Positions 12,906 through 23,288 of a DNA stretch of 64,000 nt are shown here, one piece after another. The stretch comes from Ornithodoros turicata (Eukaryota; Arthropoda; Arachnida; Ixodida; Argasidae): NCBI RefSeq assembly GCF_037126465.1, contig NC_088201.1, positions 315,001-379,000 of the forward strand, written 5' to 3'. The position numbers and the translations under genes were made by a program. The notes below the pieces were generated by a model. The model made no database searches and was not told the origin of the DNA. It was given only the letters and a program-made list of their open reading frames with translations. Position 1 is the stretch's first letter. Each line of letters starts with the position of its first letter.

Positions 12906-13759
12906 GTAACCCGTGCAAGAGTGAAAATATCGTTTTCATTCAAATTTTTTCTAAAAATGAAAAAGGCAGCTCTCTTTTCAGCACCTCACTTTTTTTTTCT
13001 TCAGATTTGCAGCTCTATTCAATATGCATTAGATGTCCCACTGTATTGAGGTATGACATGATGTTCCGTTCGCCATTTTGAAGTTGTAGCATCTGTAGTT
13101 TTTCATTGATGACGCCGTAGGCCCTCCTCCTGCGTGGAGGCATGTGGCCGGAAGTAAGCATTGTCTGCTCATTTATCTGCTGGTCCCTCTGCATTGGGCA
13201 ATGGCGTTCGCGGCGGCCTGTGGTGCGTTCGTCGTCCGCCTTCCTGGGTTGCCCCATGCCTTCGTGTTCCCTCAACTCTTTACCGTCCATTTCCTTGTCC
13301 AGTCTCTAGGGGAACGTATCCATTTTTTACGTTAAACATCCGTCCATCCATTCATGAATAAACGAAAAAGTTTAACTCGATAATAATCTATTCGTTTTAT
13401 TATTAGTGGTATCGCGCACATCTTCATATGCAAATGGTTTCGGACAACGTAAGTTTGTTGCCGGACATTCATTTCTCGCAGACGTCACCGTCGGGGCGGG
13501 GCGTGTAAGTAATGCACACTTGCCGGCAGTCCTTTTCGCATAATGAGATTGCACGGAATTGCCTAGAATTGTCACGGAAGTTAGCAACGACTGTGTACCA
13601 AGAACTCAAATTTTAACTTTCATTTCGCGGTCAGCTGGGGACAATTTGTCCGGGCACATTTTTATTTTTCGGCCTTCTGGTTTTCGGTCTTATGATTGTT
13701 CGGTGTTTTAATTTTTCCCAGAGTTTGGGTGTGCATGGAAAAAATCCTGATTCAAATCT
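12906..13759. other. No recognisable gene; mixed composition
   Basis: A GC-richer patch at 13090-13320 contains overlapping open frames of 60-90 codons on both strands. None shows family motifs, and codon use is not convincing. No repeat structure was recognised. Confidence 0.4.
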
Positions 13760-13945
13760 TTCTAGCCACTTGGAGTTATGTAATAATGGACCTTTTCCAT
13801 GTACGTGTCGAAATGTCATATTTTCACCCCAAATAAGCACTTTTGGGCCTCGAACGTCTGCGCAACCTTACAGCGATTATCTACCCCCAAACGTGGTACA
13901 CGTGGCTGAGCATGCGCATTATATGCTTACTCGGGAAAGGTCCAG
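13760..13945 (+). repeat. Dispersed repeat family A, copy 1
   Basis: This stretch contains AAATGTCATATTTTCACCCC, CTCGAACGTCTGCGCAACCT and GTGGCTGAGCATGCGCATTA followed by TATGCTTACTCGGGAAAGGTCC. The same words recur in the same order at 44290-44432 (plus strand) and on the minus strand of 44570-44810, with divergence. The element type is unknown. Confidence 0.6.
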
Positions 13946-14590
13946 ATACACTAAGGAGACTTCCGAGAGAGGCTTTGGCGATGTGGTGACGGTTACGTGT
14001 TTTGATATGGTACTGTGTAGCTATTATTTCCCTACATGTTGGAGGATATGTCGGTTAGGTTCTATATTAATGCTATGTGTTGATCGTGTTGATTCTAATT
14101 ATTTCCTTATGTCTGCGCTATTCACTTCATAAGAAACTGATTAATTAAAATTGTGTCATGTTGGAATATTAAACTTAGCTTCCATACTGTACTCGAAATT
14201 ACTTACATCTATCAGGTTCTCACGTCTCAGACTTTTTATAATAAAACTTGTAATTTTGATTGTAATCGTATTGATTAAGAATATCTTCTTTGATTAAATG
14301 TGCTACTGCATTTTAATTCTGATTCATTAAAAACTTGTATGTATGATTACAGTTAATAAAAAATCTTGTGTTTGATCTGTGATATCTATTCAATACTATT
14401 GTATCGTACCTGTAATAAGTATATTCTTTGTTACATGTATTGTATTGTGTTTCTTCTGCTTCAGGTTTTTTGGCTGGGTTTTTCTCCTCCACACAGAGTC
14501 ACAGCATAATTCCTTGCACTATTGACTTTTAATAAATATATTTTCACTTGTACTTTTGTGTATGGCTATCCTTTGCATGTCTATACTTGC
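13946..14590. other. No recognisable feature; AT-rich
   Basis: AT-rich sequence with many short TTAAT, TTGTAAT and TGTATTG words. No open frame of interest and no repeat boundary was seen. Confidence 0.4.
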
Positions 14591-14639
14591 ATGTAAACCG
14601 CCCACTGCACACCTGTTGTACCGGAAAAAATTTCGGAGG

Positions 14640-14805
14640 GAACTCGGCCCAGGTGGGAAAATGGCGAAAGTAGTCGGCCCAGGCTGAAAAATACGCTACG
14701 ATAAGCGCACGCGCAGCCCTCCCCCCCACCGGTAAGCGCGCGGAGAACCCTCCGCACACGCGCCGCCCGGGAAAAAATACGCGGTGAAGTCGGCCCAGGC
14801 GCGCC
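14640..14805. repeat. GC-rich cluster of CGGCCCAGG words
   Basis: CGGCCCAGG occurs three times (near 14645, 14674 and 14793), twice preceded by GT. The words sit in a GC-rich patch with C-rich runs and a short inverted pair around GCGCGCGGAGAACCC. The same GTCGGCCCAGG word is part of the SINE at 21.65-21.88 kb, so this may be a rearranged SINE-derived sequence. Confidence 0.35.
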
Positions 14806-14829
14806 CGTAACTCTCATTGCCCGTTACGC

Positions 14830-16041
14830 CCAACTATCTTTTACTACTAACGTGCCAGTCCGAAAAGCGTCACCATGTTTATTGGGGGGAAAGACACGAC
14901 GCCAGGGGCGACGCAAATATGGCAATGGTTCCGAAGCTGCTGCGCCGGTGTGTCGTTGCACCACTTTCGCCCTAAAGCCAAGCATAGCTGGCGTTCCAAT
15001 TCAGAATTCCAGTACAGTGAATGCAGTTGTATGGTGTGAATACAGGGTCACTAAATAAGCTTCGCTTCAGAGTATCGACACTAAGGGCCATCTTGTTTCC
15101 GTATCATCCCCATCAAAGACAGCTAACGTAATGCTTCCTGTGGGATAGAGAAGCGCGATAATCTCGGGGATGTTAAGGTGAGCTCAAGGCCGTCAACTGC
15201 AAACGAAAGAAACATTTCACCCGCGCACGATAAATGGCATCGTGCGCGTGGAAACAAGATGGCGCTCTTGGTACTCAGTGTATATGTACATGGTTTTCTT
15301 GTGTCCAGACTCAGGCTTTTGCATTATGGAGTTTATCAGAGGCCACTGCTGCATCGTACTGCCATTCTTGAACGCATATGTATCCTGCACAGGTATATTC
15401 CTTCCTGGAGTGATCTGTGGAAATTGCATTTTTCACCTGTCTTTATACAAATGAGCCAAAACATTGTGGAAAATATTTTATTCTGTAGAGCCAAATAAAT
15501 CTCTGGACGCATATATACACGCAGTCCTGATGTCACATGATGGAACAAAGCCCCGAAAGTTCGGCACCGCGCTGCACGGGAGGCAATACCCTGGGTTCTT
15601 CTGACGTCACTGGAGCCCGGAGTGCAATGACGTCAGACTCTTGTTCCGATGGGGTTTCGTCCATATTGTCCTGTCCGTCGCCATCGCTTCTAGCCTGCAG
15701 CTGCGACCCTTTTAATATAGCTGCACAACTTAGCAGCCTAATGGATGGGCTATTCATAAAGCAACTATTTCGTTATCCACAAAGCCCCAATTAACCATGC
15801 TGCTGTTTCCCCCACTGTTGCGGGCATCAACCGTATGAAATTAGGTTTTACTTCGCAGGAAGACAACTACAGCATGGTACATGCATAAAACTGACACCAA
15901 ATACTATCTTTCAAACAGAACCACTCGGTAAGAAATTACGAGGCGATTGTTTTAAGGGCGGCTCACATTATTCTTTTTCTTTACAATCGGTTGGACTGTA
16001 GCTTCAGCAGTACATTTGTCCATGTATTCAGATGTTTTTGT
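14830..16041. other. No confident gene; two TGACGTCA palindromes
   Basis: No repeat family was recognised. Two TGACGTCA octamers (CRE/AP-1-like) lie about 25 bp apart near 15602 and 15627. On the minus strand an open frame of about 74 codons (15757-15533) crosses them with an acidic serine-rich composition. It could be an exon fragment, but nothing identifies it. Confidence 0.3.
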
Positions 16042-16319
16042 ACCGGCCTCCGTGGCTCAGTCGGTAGCGTGTTCGCCTTCTGATCCCGAGATCGCGGGTT
16101 CGAACCCGGCCGAGGACGCCAGCAACTTGGTGGCAGGGTACAAGTTGCTTAGACACGCCGTCTTCCGCGAGGGACGTTAAATACGGGGTGCCGTGTGATG
16201 AGCTTTCATCGCACGTTAAAGAACCCTCAGGTGGGCAAAAGCAATCCACAGACCGACCGCTGTGGCGTCGCTCATGATCTCAGTTGTCTCGCGACGTAAA
16301 CACCCAATTATTATTATTA
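16042..16319 (+). mobile_element. tRNA-derived SINE with 12-bp target duplication
   Basis: The head has RNA polymerase III promoter boxes: an A-box-like TGGCTCAGTCGGTAGCG and a B box GGTTCGAACCC spaced as in tRNA. A tRNA-unrelated body ends in an ATT-repeat tail. AGATGTTTTTGT occurs directly before (16030-16041) and directly after (16320-16331) the unit, a perfect 12-bp target-site duplication, so both ends are defined. The head does not fold into a complete acceptor stem, so it is not a functional tRNA gene. Confidence 0.92.
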
Positions 16320-16672
16320 AGATGTTTTTGTTTTTTTTTTTTACCTCACACGAAAACATCTTTACGACACTGAGACTTAAGACACAGCGTTTTAAGAATA
16401 TTATGCTAAACTACCCCGCAGTACTTTGATTTACAACAGTTTCTCTTTGGTGCACATGACCGACGATGTGATGGACACATGGTGTACTTCCTTCCACATT
16501 TCATAGAATGGACATTGTCGTCTGCCAGCGATGCCATGTGAAGTGCCCTCCTGATAATTTATGGATTCTCACGTTTGATACAAAGAGAAGACTGACGCAC
16601 GAAGAAAGTCACAGTCTTGCGTCGACATAACATAAAACCAAGAGATAGAACAACGATTTACTGCGTAGGTTA

Positions 16673-16704
16673 CAAGCTTTCGCCCAGAGCATGGACTTCT
16701 TCAG
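16673..16704 (-). ncRNA. Hammerhead-like core, solitary copy
   Basis: On the minus strand CTGAAGA is followed by A, a short stem (GTCC with GGGC), then GAAAG and CTTG. It matches the five better copies at 21.57-36.59 kb in layout, although here the stem is only four pairs including one wobble. No inverted partner was found nearby. Confidence 0.5.
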
Positions 16705-16814
16705 GTATGGTACAGAAGTCTGAGGAACACTTATAAGACAACAAGAGAGAAGCGAAAAAGACGGCACCTCAGACAAAGAGAAGGGCCCAACGCGCTGTGC
16801 CTCACTTCCGGTCA

Positions 16815-16918
16815 AGAGATCCAACCGGTCACGTGACAGGCGCGTCAAGAGATCCATCGAGCCAGGAGATCCAACATGCCACGTCACAGGCGAGCCAAGA
16901 GACCCACCGAGTCAAAGC
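16815..16918 (+). repeat. Short imperfect tandem repeat
   Basis: The words CAAGAGATCCA, CACGT and ACAGGCG recur about every 35-50 bp (CCGGTCACGTGACAGGCG, then GCCACGTCACAGGCG). It is a small GC-richer imperfect duplication with no coding signature. Confidence 0.45.
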
Positions 16919-17667
16919 ACACACAAAAGTAAGCGAGAAAAACCTGAGGTTGTGCTCTAGGTTACGGCGGCCCCTGCAGGGCTTAAAGTTGCCTTTGCAC
17001 TTTTATGTTCATTGGCGCTTAAGTGCCGTCAACACGCTATGCCAGAACGCATGCTCCTTACCAAGAACCGTGGGCTGTGGGGCTTAAACCTTGTCGCGTT
17101 CTGTTCATTGGCCCCAACCAGTGCGTGGTCCGTGGCGAGGAACCGACCGGAGTAACAACGGCCTCGATACGTGTGACGCCATCTCTCGTTAAGAATAGAA
17201 GAATATTTTTCCGATGCACTGTAAATATTCTTTCACATAACAGTAACAGTGGTGGAACTGACAAATTGCTGTTCGTAGTAGCTCTTGCAGCAGGAAAAAT
17301 GTAGTTTTGTAGCAGGTTTCGCTGCTTTTGAAGCAGAGAGCCCTAATTCTGTTGCAAAGAGGAGAACAACATTGGTGGTTCTACTGGCGCCATCCCGGAG
17401 CGGTACATAGACGTCCTGACAGGCTACCCATCTCTACAAGTATATAATGCTGTTACAAGCCAACCTCGCTTGCCCTGAAACAATTGTCAACCCTCCAATC
17501 ACTATGCTTTCTTTCCAGTTTTATGACAGTCAATGGGTCTCAATGCCATACCGGACTTGTCTCAGTAAGCTGCAGTCTGCACCAAAAAAACGACGCTCAT
17601 CGTCATTTTAACGAGGTTTTCCATTTGGGAGAAAAATATGTGCAGCAGAAGCTCAGAATCGTGAACC
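16919..17667. other. No recognisable gene or repeat
   Basis: Open frames of about 93-107 codons here show no family motif. I saw no repeat boundary. Confidence 0.35.
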
Positions 17668-17925
17668 CCACAAATAGACGAGTTCAGAAAATCCCAGTGC
17701 TCTTTGCGCACGCATTGCATCCTGGGCGCTTGCTGAGCGGGGGAACCAAGAATAATCCTTCACATTTCGCTTTCGCTGACCTTCACACCTCAAGGACAAT
17801 GGATTAGTAGGGAAGAAATCGGAACAGTTTGCGGGCCGTCCGTTTCTTTCGTATTAGTAAACTCCCACAGTTCAAAGCGACGCTAAGCACTCTGGGATTT
17901 TCTGAACTCGTATATTGCGCAGAAA
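17668..17925. repeat. Short-armed foldback (MITE-like)
   Basis: GAGTTCAGAAAATCCCAGTGCT on the left is matched inversely by AGCACTCTGGGATTTTCTGAACTC on the right, about 24-bp arms around a loop of about 200 bp. It may be a small non-autonomous DNA element; no target duplication was clear. Confidence 0.5.
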
Positions 17926-19284
17926 AGGCACCTTGGCCATGAACTTGTTGTCATTCGAGGACTGTCTCAGATGATGTATAGAACCAGATAGAGACCTCCT
18001 GTGGGACAGTAATACCGCTTTCAGTCCTGGAAACTGCTAGATCAAGAGCCGGACGTCAGCCAGCGCAAAATCACAATGCAAAGAAAGATAATCTGACTGA
18101 ACTTGACACGCTTGCTCTGCGACGCGGAGTTCTCGAACCAGTGATAACAATCGAGAAGAGCAGCTTCCACATGGCTAGACGCGGCAAGTCCACGACCGAA
18201 AGCATTATACGCAAAGAGGAAGAGGAGCTGGATTCAGTTGTTGTTTGAGCTCAAGACGCTTCATGTTGAAACAGGTACGACGTGGTCCTAGATGTAAAAA
18301 AAAAAAAAAAGAAAAACACGCTACCGAAACAAAGCACCGTCTTATGAGGGCGTCCGCCTTTGTTTTTATATCGAGACTGAATGGGAATGTAGTTTCCATC
18401 ATCGGGCTTCCTCTAGCAGCCTTGCTGGTGCCTTGCGCGGCATTAGCTTAAACTTGCTATTGTTCTGGCTGTGTGAATTGTAACTGCCAAAAACGTGGGA
18501 AATTGCTTGAATCCTAGCACAAGTTTTATGTAAATGGAATCGCTTGAAACAAAACGAAAGTTACGAGTGCGTGTTCTGGCTCGAGAATCCGAATCGTTAG
18601 AACAAGGCGCGAGCTGTTTCATTAAGCTCTCACGCGACTCAAGACCCAATGGCGATCTCTAGTTGGAAGACATGAGTGCTCTTAAATCGGATTTTTGATA
18701 GGGACATGACGGCGATTTAACGATGACATTGAACGCGCGTTTCAAGTGATCAGCGAGACGCGTTGCCACGATAAAAGTAGCATTATTACAATTTTTCGGT
18801 TTCTACGTCCAGAGTTAGTTTTTGTAGCAGCCTTGGTGCAATTCTTCAAAACAAAAAAAACCAAAAAAACGGCCATCTGTAGCAGCATGTAGCAGGATTC
18901 GTGCATTGGCGCAATTTGGCGCAGCAGTTCCTCCACTGCAATAACAAGCGTACTCTCACACATACATTCGACCGATTAGATATTGTACAATCTATGAAAT
19001 GGCCACCACAACATCCCCACATGAGACTGCATTTAAAATGGCGGCAGTGGTCTTTTCGGTATTTTCTACGGCGAGTGTCTGACTAATAATGAATCATAAA
19101 TATGAACACACCGCGAAGCTTCCGAAGAATGAAACTTTGTGCCAAATAAATGTCGTGGCGGCCATGTTTCAGCATGGTTGAGGAGTCCCCGAAAGAGAAC
19201 CAGAGTCGCTCCCTTCTCTCCCAACTGATCTATCCAGGTGTGCTCAACCGGTTCCCGAAAACTCTCTACTGTTGAACATGAAAG
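17926..19284. other. No recognisable gene; short homopolymer runs
   Basis: Contains an A-run near 18296-18311 and scattered A-rich runs near 18850. Open frames are under 75 codons and without motifs. No repeat unit was recognised. Confidence 0.4.
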
Positions 19285-19345
19285 AACTGGCTGAGGATGT
19301 GGGTTCGAGTCCTACATCTGGCTAACCTTTTCAGTGACTTTCATC
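19285..19345 (+). mobile_element. Partial tRNA-derived SINE (second family)
   Basis: ATGTGGGTTCGAGTCCTACA (B-box region) is followed by CTGGCTAACCTTTTCAGTGA. The same sequence occurs at 30.14 kb with a fuller tRNA-like head, and on the minus strand at 43.26-43.31 kb. Here the head is replaced by unrelated sequence, so the copy is 5'-incomplete. Confidence 0.6.
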
Positions 19346-19629
19346 TTTCATCGTTACTCTCTACTGTCTGACCGTGTTTCTACTTTCTCTCTTCTGACCT
19401 CTACTTTCCATTCAACACTGACCTCAACCCGAAAACGCAGGGTATACTAGACTTGTGATTTTGTGTCAATCGGCGTCAGCAAATTAAGGGAAAAGTGGAT
19501 ATAAAAAGCGCAAGTCAGGGTCTTGGTATTCGCTTCTTTGCTGCAAGTCAACAGGAAACCAGGCGCTTTTTAATAAACATTAACTTGGGTCCGCCTGTGC
19601 CCTCCAATCATCGGTCGAAACCAGTATAG

Positions 19630-19830
19630 AAGCACGCAGTGTTCGAGGCAAGAAACGTGACGGTTTGCAGGGAAAGCTCCACAAATGGCGAGCTGTCTGT
19701 CGAGTGTGCCATAGCCATACTGCGGGACAACTTGACGGAGTACATAGAACCCCTGATTGACCGCTGTGCCGACATCGACTGCCGTCCCAAGACCTGGAAG
19801 TGGACCTCGCTGACGGAAGACCCCACATAG
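19630..19830 (+). CDS. Possible last exon of an unknown gene
   Basis: I do not recognise this product. After an AG at 19628-19629 an open frame of 66 codons ends with TAG at 19828-19830. The residues look protein-like: a Cys-containing segment NVTVCRESSTNGELSVEC, an amphipathic stretch ILRDNLTEYIEPLIDRC, then DIDCRPKTWKWTSL. Codons are GC-ending (CTG, GAC, ACG, GAG), unlike the AT-rich surroundings. The four cysteines and the small size would fit a secreted protein tail, but that is inference. The upstream polypyrimidine tract is weak and no neighbouring exon was found, so this could also be chance or a pseudogene fragment. Confidence 0.3.
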   Translation, partial: KHAVFEARNVTVCRESSTNGELSVECAIAILRDNLTEYIEPLIDRCADIDCRPKTWKWTSLTEDPT

Positions 19831-20158
19831 TCTACCCCAGGAACTTGACTACCCACTAAGGAATTATTTAGTCCTTTCTGGCATTTGTGCTTCAACAAGG
19901 TGAGACGTTGGGCGTGTTGGAAACACAGAAGAGCGCATTTTGCATTTGTGTTTTCAATTGAATTTCAACATCTATTTATACCGCACATAAAACGACTGCC
20001 TCGTATTTAAATCCGAGTAATTTCTGCAGAGCGCATGTTAGAGTTAACGACGTAATACAGAGGGGTCAAGAGATCTCCCCGTCTCTTTGTAGCCATGCAT
20101 CAACTTGTCGGCGCCCTCCTATAACAAGTGGTCTCTGTCTATCTGCCGTGGGAGTTCC

Positions 20159-20231
20159 GGAATGCAAAGTTGGACCGCTGTAGACGTTGAGACCAACGCC
20201 TACAGCGGTCCACTGTAAAACTTTGCAATCC
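20159..20231. repeat. Compact hairpin palindrome
   Basis: TGGACCGCTGTAG and CCTACAGCGGTCCA are inverted around a short loop. The similarity extends outward to GGAATGCAAAG and CTTTGCAATCC, giving arms of about 32 bp in 73 bp. Confidence 0.7.
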
Positions 20232-20726
20232 AAAACTCAAATGCATGTACTACTGTGTAAGCGTAAAAAAAGCGTGCAGTCCACTTGGTCGTCGTTATTC
20301 TGCCGTAACAAAAAGCGTCGCGTCATGGTTTGGAAAGATGTTACTTTCAGGGAAACACAAAAAGGGCTGCATCCTTTGTGATGTATCAAGAAGCCTGACA
20401 ATGCCGCCTACGATGACTGGACAGCATTGTCATTCTTGAGAGAGAAACCGGAAATTCCTAGGTCCTTTCCATCACAAATGATGTTCCTTGTGTGTCGAAA
20501 TTTTTGCACTTGCCTTTTAAAGGGACTATCGCATCCGTCGATTCCGAAACTACTGTGCCGTTTTGCTCCGCATTCATCACTGATGACAACGACGAAAATC
20601 CGATGCGAATAGACGGTATCCGACGGTACGAACAACCCATCTTGTAGCACTCCCGAAAACCTACCGGCATTTCGCCATCTCTGAGGCACGACAGCCGGGA
20701 AGAGAGCACTAGTTGGCAACGTGACA

Positions 20727-20804
20727 TTGTAGAAATTATGCAGCAAAAAGACACACATAGAGTCAGTCATCGTTGTGTGTCTTTTTGCTGCATAATTTCT
20801 ACAA
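20727..20804. repeat. Perfect 30-bp inverted repeat with 18-bp loop
   Basis: TTGTAGAAATTATGCAGCAA and the next ten bases (20727-20756) are exactly repeated in inverse orientation at 20775-20804. A transcript would form a perfect 30-bp stem. The right arm abuts the larger foldback that follows. Confidence 0.85.
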
Positions 20805-20805
20805 T

Positions 20806-21215
20806 AAAGGGAAAGAACCTTTCGACTGTCCTACTTGCCACGAGCTGTTGACTCAACATTACCCTCAGGTGTGGTTATCATCGCAACGTTTGTTTAGGTT
20901 TGCGGCGATTAGTTAAAGACGTATGCTCGCCGATATCGCACAGATGCGATGCTGTTATCTCAGTGATATACGCGAAGGTGGCCGCGTTCACTGAGTGGGG
21001 CATTTTAGACATGGTGATAAAACAAATCAGGACGTACTCGACAACCTTCGCGTGTATATTGAGATAACGGCGTCGCATCCAGCATACACCTTCACATAAT
21101 CGCCGCAAACGTTGCGATGATATAACCACAGCTGAGGGTAACGCAGCAGTTCCTGGCAAGACGGACACCCCACAAGTGGGACAGTCGAAACGCTCTTTCC
21201 CTTTATTTCTTCTAA
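20806..21215. repeat. Foldback with a captured RING-like fragment
   Basis: Left arm 20806-20985 and right arm about 21030-21215 are inverted copies; they share AATAAAGGGAAAGA, TTTCGACTGTCC, TTACCCTCAG, TCATCGCAACGTTTG and GTTATCTCA. Read on the minus strand, the right arm encodes RFDCPTCGVSVLPG followed by a basic stretch. This resembles the second half of a RING-type zinc finger, so the arms may derive from a host ubiquitin-ligase-like gene. No intact gene is present. Confidence 0.55.
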
Positions 21216-21572
21216 GCACCGCTAGGGTGGCTCTCGCCACGCACCACACTGGCTGCACAGTACTCCACCAGTCGGAGGCGCGTTCAAGTTAACTCTGCTT
21301 CAAACTGTACAACAGTTCTATCGCGTGTCATGCTTCATATATATCCTGTTCCAGTATCTTATTGGCGTTATAAGACGCGGGTTTCAAAAGGGAATGCAAA
21401 CAAAGTAAGAGAGCGCGGCATTCCTTTGGTAGGCGTCACCATTTGAAAGTTGGCTTCACGTGACACTTCCGGGTATTGCGGTCAAGCGCACTTCAACGAA
21501 CGCTTATTGTTGCTTAATCGTACGTTTATACAGAAACCGACACTGAAGATTTTTGTTTAAGTTTAATTTATA

Positions 21573-21605
21573 CAAGCTTTCGCGTGGAGGTCCACGCTTC
21601 TTCAG
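21573..21605 (-). ncRNA. Hammerhead-like core, left arm of foldback 1
   Basis: Minus strand: CTGAAGA, one A, stem GCGTGGAC...CCACGC region, then GAAAGCTTG. The conserved CUGANGA and GAAA blocks and an intervening stem are present. All copies here have one unpaired A between CTGANGA and the stem, a departure from the textbook fold, so activity is unproven. Confidence 0.55.
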
Positions 21606-21644
21606 GTACAAAGTGAAGTGGTGACACGCGTATAGACATACACA

Positions 21645-21880
21645 CGACTAGACGCATAGTGGTTAGAGTGATCGCTTTCCACGCCGTGACTGGGAGGTGA
21701 CACGGGTTCGAATCCTGTCACTGGCTGTGCTGTCTGAGGTTTTCACTGGGTTTTCAAAAGACTTTCCAGACGGCACAGTTCCCCCTGAAGTCGGCCCAGG
21801 ACGCATACTCTCACACCAAATGGTCTGAATCTTAGTCCTGGCTCAGCTCATGTAAATTTGATAGTTCTATATCTATATTT
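21645..21880 (+). mobile_element. tRNA-derived SINE inside foldback 1
   Basis: The A-box-like TAGTGGTTAGAGTGATC and the B box GGGTTCGAATCC are spaced as in a tRNA gene. The body has CTGAAGTCGGCCCAGGACGC and an AT-rich end. The right boundary is approximate. The body differs from the 16-kb SINE, so this is a separate family. Confidence 0.75.
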
Positions 21881-22159
21881 ATTTGTGTACAATTCTTGAA
21901 TCTTCGCTTCAGTCATCGTCTGGCCCTCAGTTACATAATCCGTAACCTTCCCTTTTGTCCATTCTCCTGGGCTCCCCTTTCCGCGACACTAGGTTGGCGA
22001 GCCTTTTTGTTCACAATAACACCCTTTACTGTTCTTAAACTGTTAGAGGTCACTTATCCGTCTGCCCAGCAATTCACTGTACACAGACATGTGGCACCAT
22101 GTCTCCTTTCCCTTACTTTGCACAGCATTGTGTTTAGTCGTGTATATGTCTATACTATA

Positions 22160-23058
22160 CAGGGTGTCCCAGCTAACTGCAAACATATTTAAAAATATAT
22201 ATATATATATAACACTTTTTCCAAGATGAAATCAATTGCAATATAGCATATGCTGAAGGGCACTCCCTAGGAGGGCATTAGCAAAGTCCAAAGGCAATGT
22301 CTTAATTACTTTCATTAATTAAATTTTTAATTATAAAAGCTACAAAGTTGTCCCAATGAGAACATCTGTTCCTTTCGGTCACCTGATATCGTAGCCGTTT
22401 TCAGAACAAAAATCCGTTCGATAGATCGCCCGAAAAAAATTAGTGAAGGAACGCCATTTTTTTCTTTATTTTGTTCATTGCGCTTCTTAGAAGACGCGTC
22501 TTTCCTTCACCCTCAATGTGAGAGGGAGAAAGAGCACACTATCGCCTCTCGCGTCCTGGAAAAAGATTAAAAGGAAACAGAAAATGCAACCCAAGATAAG
22601 GCCAGTTCCGATAGAGTCACCCGATACATTTGTTTTTGTTTTGTTTCCGCAAGTTAAAGCTCATCTTCGACGCATGAGGCGGCACTGTTCTCCTTTCCCC
22701 TCTCATTGGGGATGAAGGAAATACGCGTCTGCGAAGATGCGCAATGAACAAAATAAAGAAAAAATGGCGTTCCTTCACTAATTTTTTTTTTTTTGCGGGC
22801 GATCTATCGAACGGATTTTTGTTCTGAAAACGGCTACGATATCAGGTGACCGAAAGGAACAGATGTTCTCATTGGGACAACGTTTTTATAATTATAAAGT
22901 TAATTAATGAAAGTTGATTAAGACATTGCCTTTGGACTTTGCTAATGCCCTCCTAGGGAGTGCCCTTCAGCATATGCTATATTGCAATTGATTTCATCTT
23001 GGAAAAAGTGTTATATGTATTTAAAAAAAATATGTTTGCAGTTAGCTGGGACACCCTG
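22160..23058. mobile_element. Foldback MITE, CAGGGTGTCCCAGCTAA family, copy 1
   Basis: The termini CAGGGTGTCCCAGCTAACTG and CAGTTAGCTGGGACACCCTG are perfect inverse copies. Arms of about 340 bp match with few changes. TA (or TATA) lies on both sides, compatible with a TA target duplication. The loop is short and GC-richer with no transposase. Confidence 0.88.
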
Positions 23059-23093
23059 TATATACTTATGCGTGTCACCATTTCACTTTGTAC

Positions 23094-23126
23094 CTGAAGA
23101 AGCGTGGACCTCAACGCGAAAGCTTG
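23094..23126 (+). ncRNA. Hammerhead-like core, right arm of foldback 1
   Basis: Plus strand: CTGAAGA, A, stem GCGT/ACGC with an 8-nt loop, then GAAAGCTTG. The two strands of the foldback thus carry one motif each, pointing outward. Confidence 0.55.
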
Positions 23127-23288
23127 TATATATTAAACTTAAACAAAAATCTTCAGTGTCGGTTTCTGTATTTTGTTTATGTAATCTACAGGACTCCTCT
23201 CTTCGTATACGCTTAATTGTACGTTTCTAAATTGTGCGGAACTTTTCGATTCATTTATTTGTGTTGCTAGAAAGCGAACTTAAACCTG

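Larger units (their letters stand above)
21528..23210. mobile_element. Head-to-head Penelope-LTR-like foldback 1
   Basis: Inverted arms lie at about 21527-21635 and 23068-23180. Each arm has a hammerhead-like core and a common AT-rich trailer (TTAAACTTAAACAAAAATC, CAGTGTCGGTTTCTGTA). The direct repeats GCTTAATCGTACGTTT (21512-21527) and GCTTAATTGTACGTTT (23211-23226) flank the unit, 15 of 16 matching, consistent with an aged target duplication. The centre was later filled by a SINE and a foldback MITE. Confidence 0.7.

Noticed and set aside
12818..13361. Overlapping frames on both strands
   Set aside because: No motif, no codon bias, no splice context.
15533..15757. Acidic serine-rich minus-strand frame as a gene
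   Set aside because: Looks mildly protein-like but has no recognised motif, no clear splice pair and overlaps CRE-like palindromes; kept only as a note.
16042..16120. Functional tRNA gene
   Set aside because: A and B boxes are present, but the acceptor stem does not pair and the unit has a SINE body, tail and target duplication.
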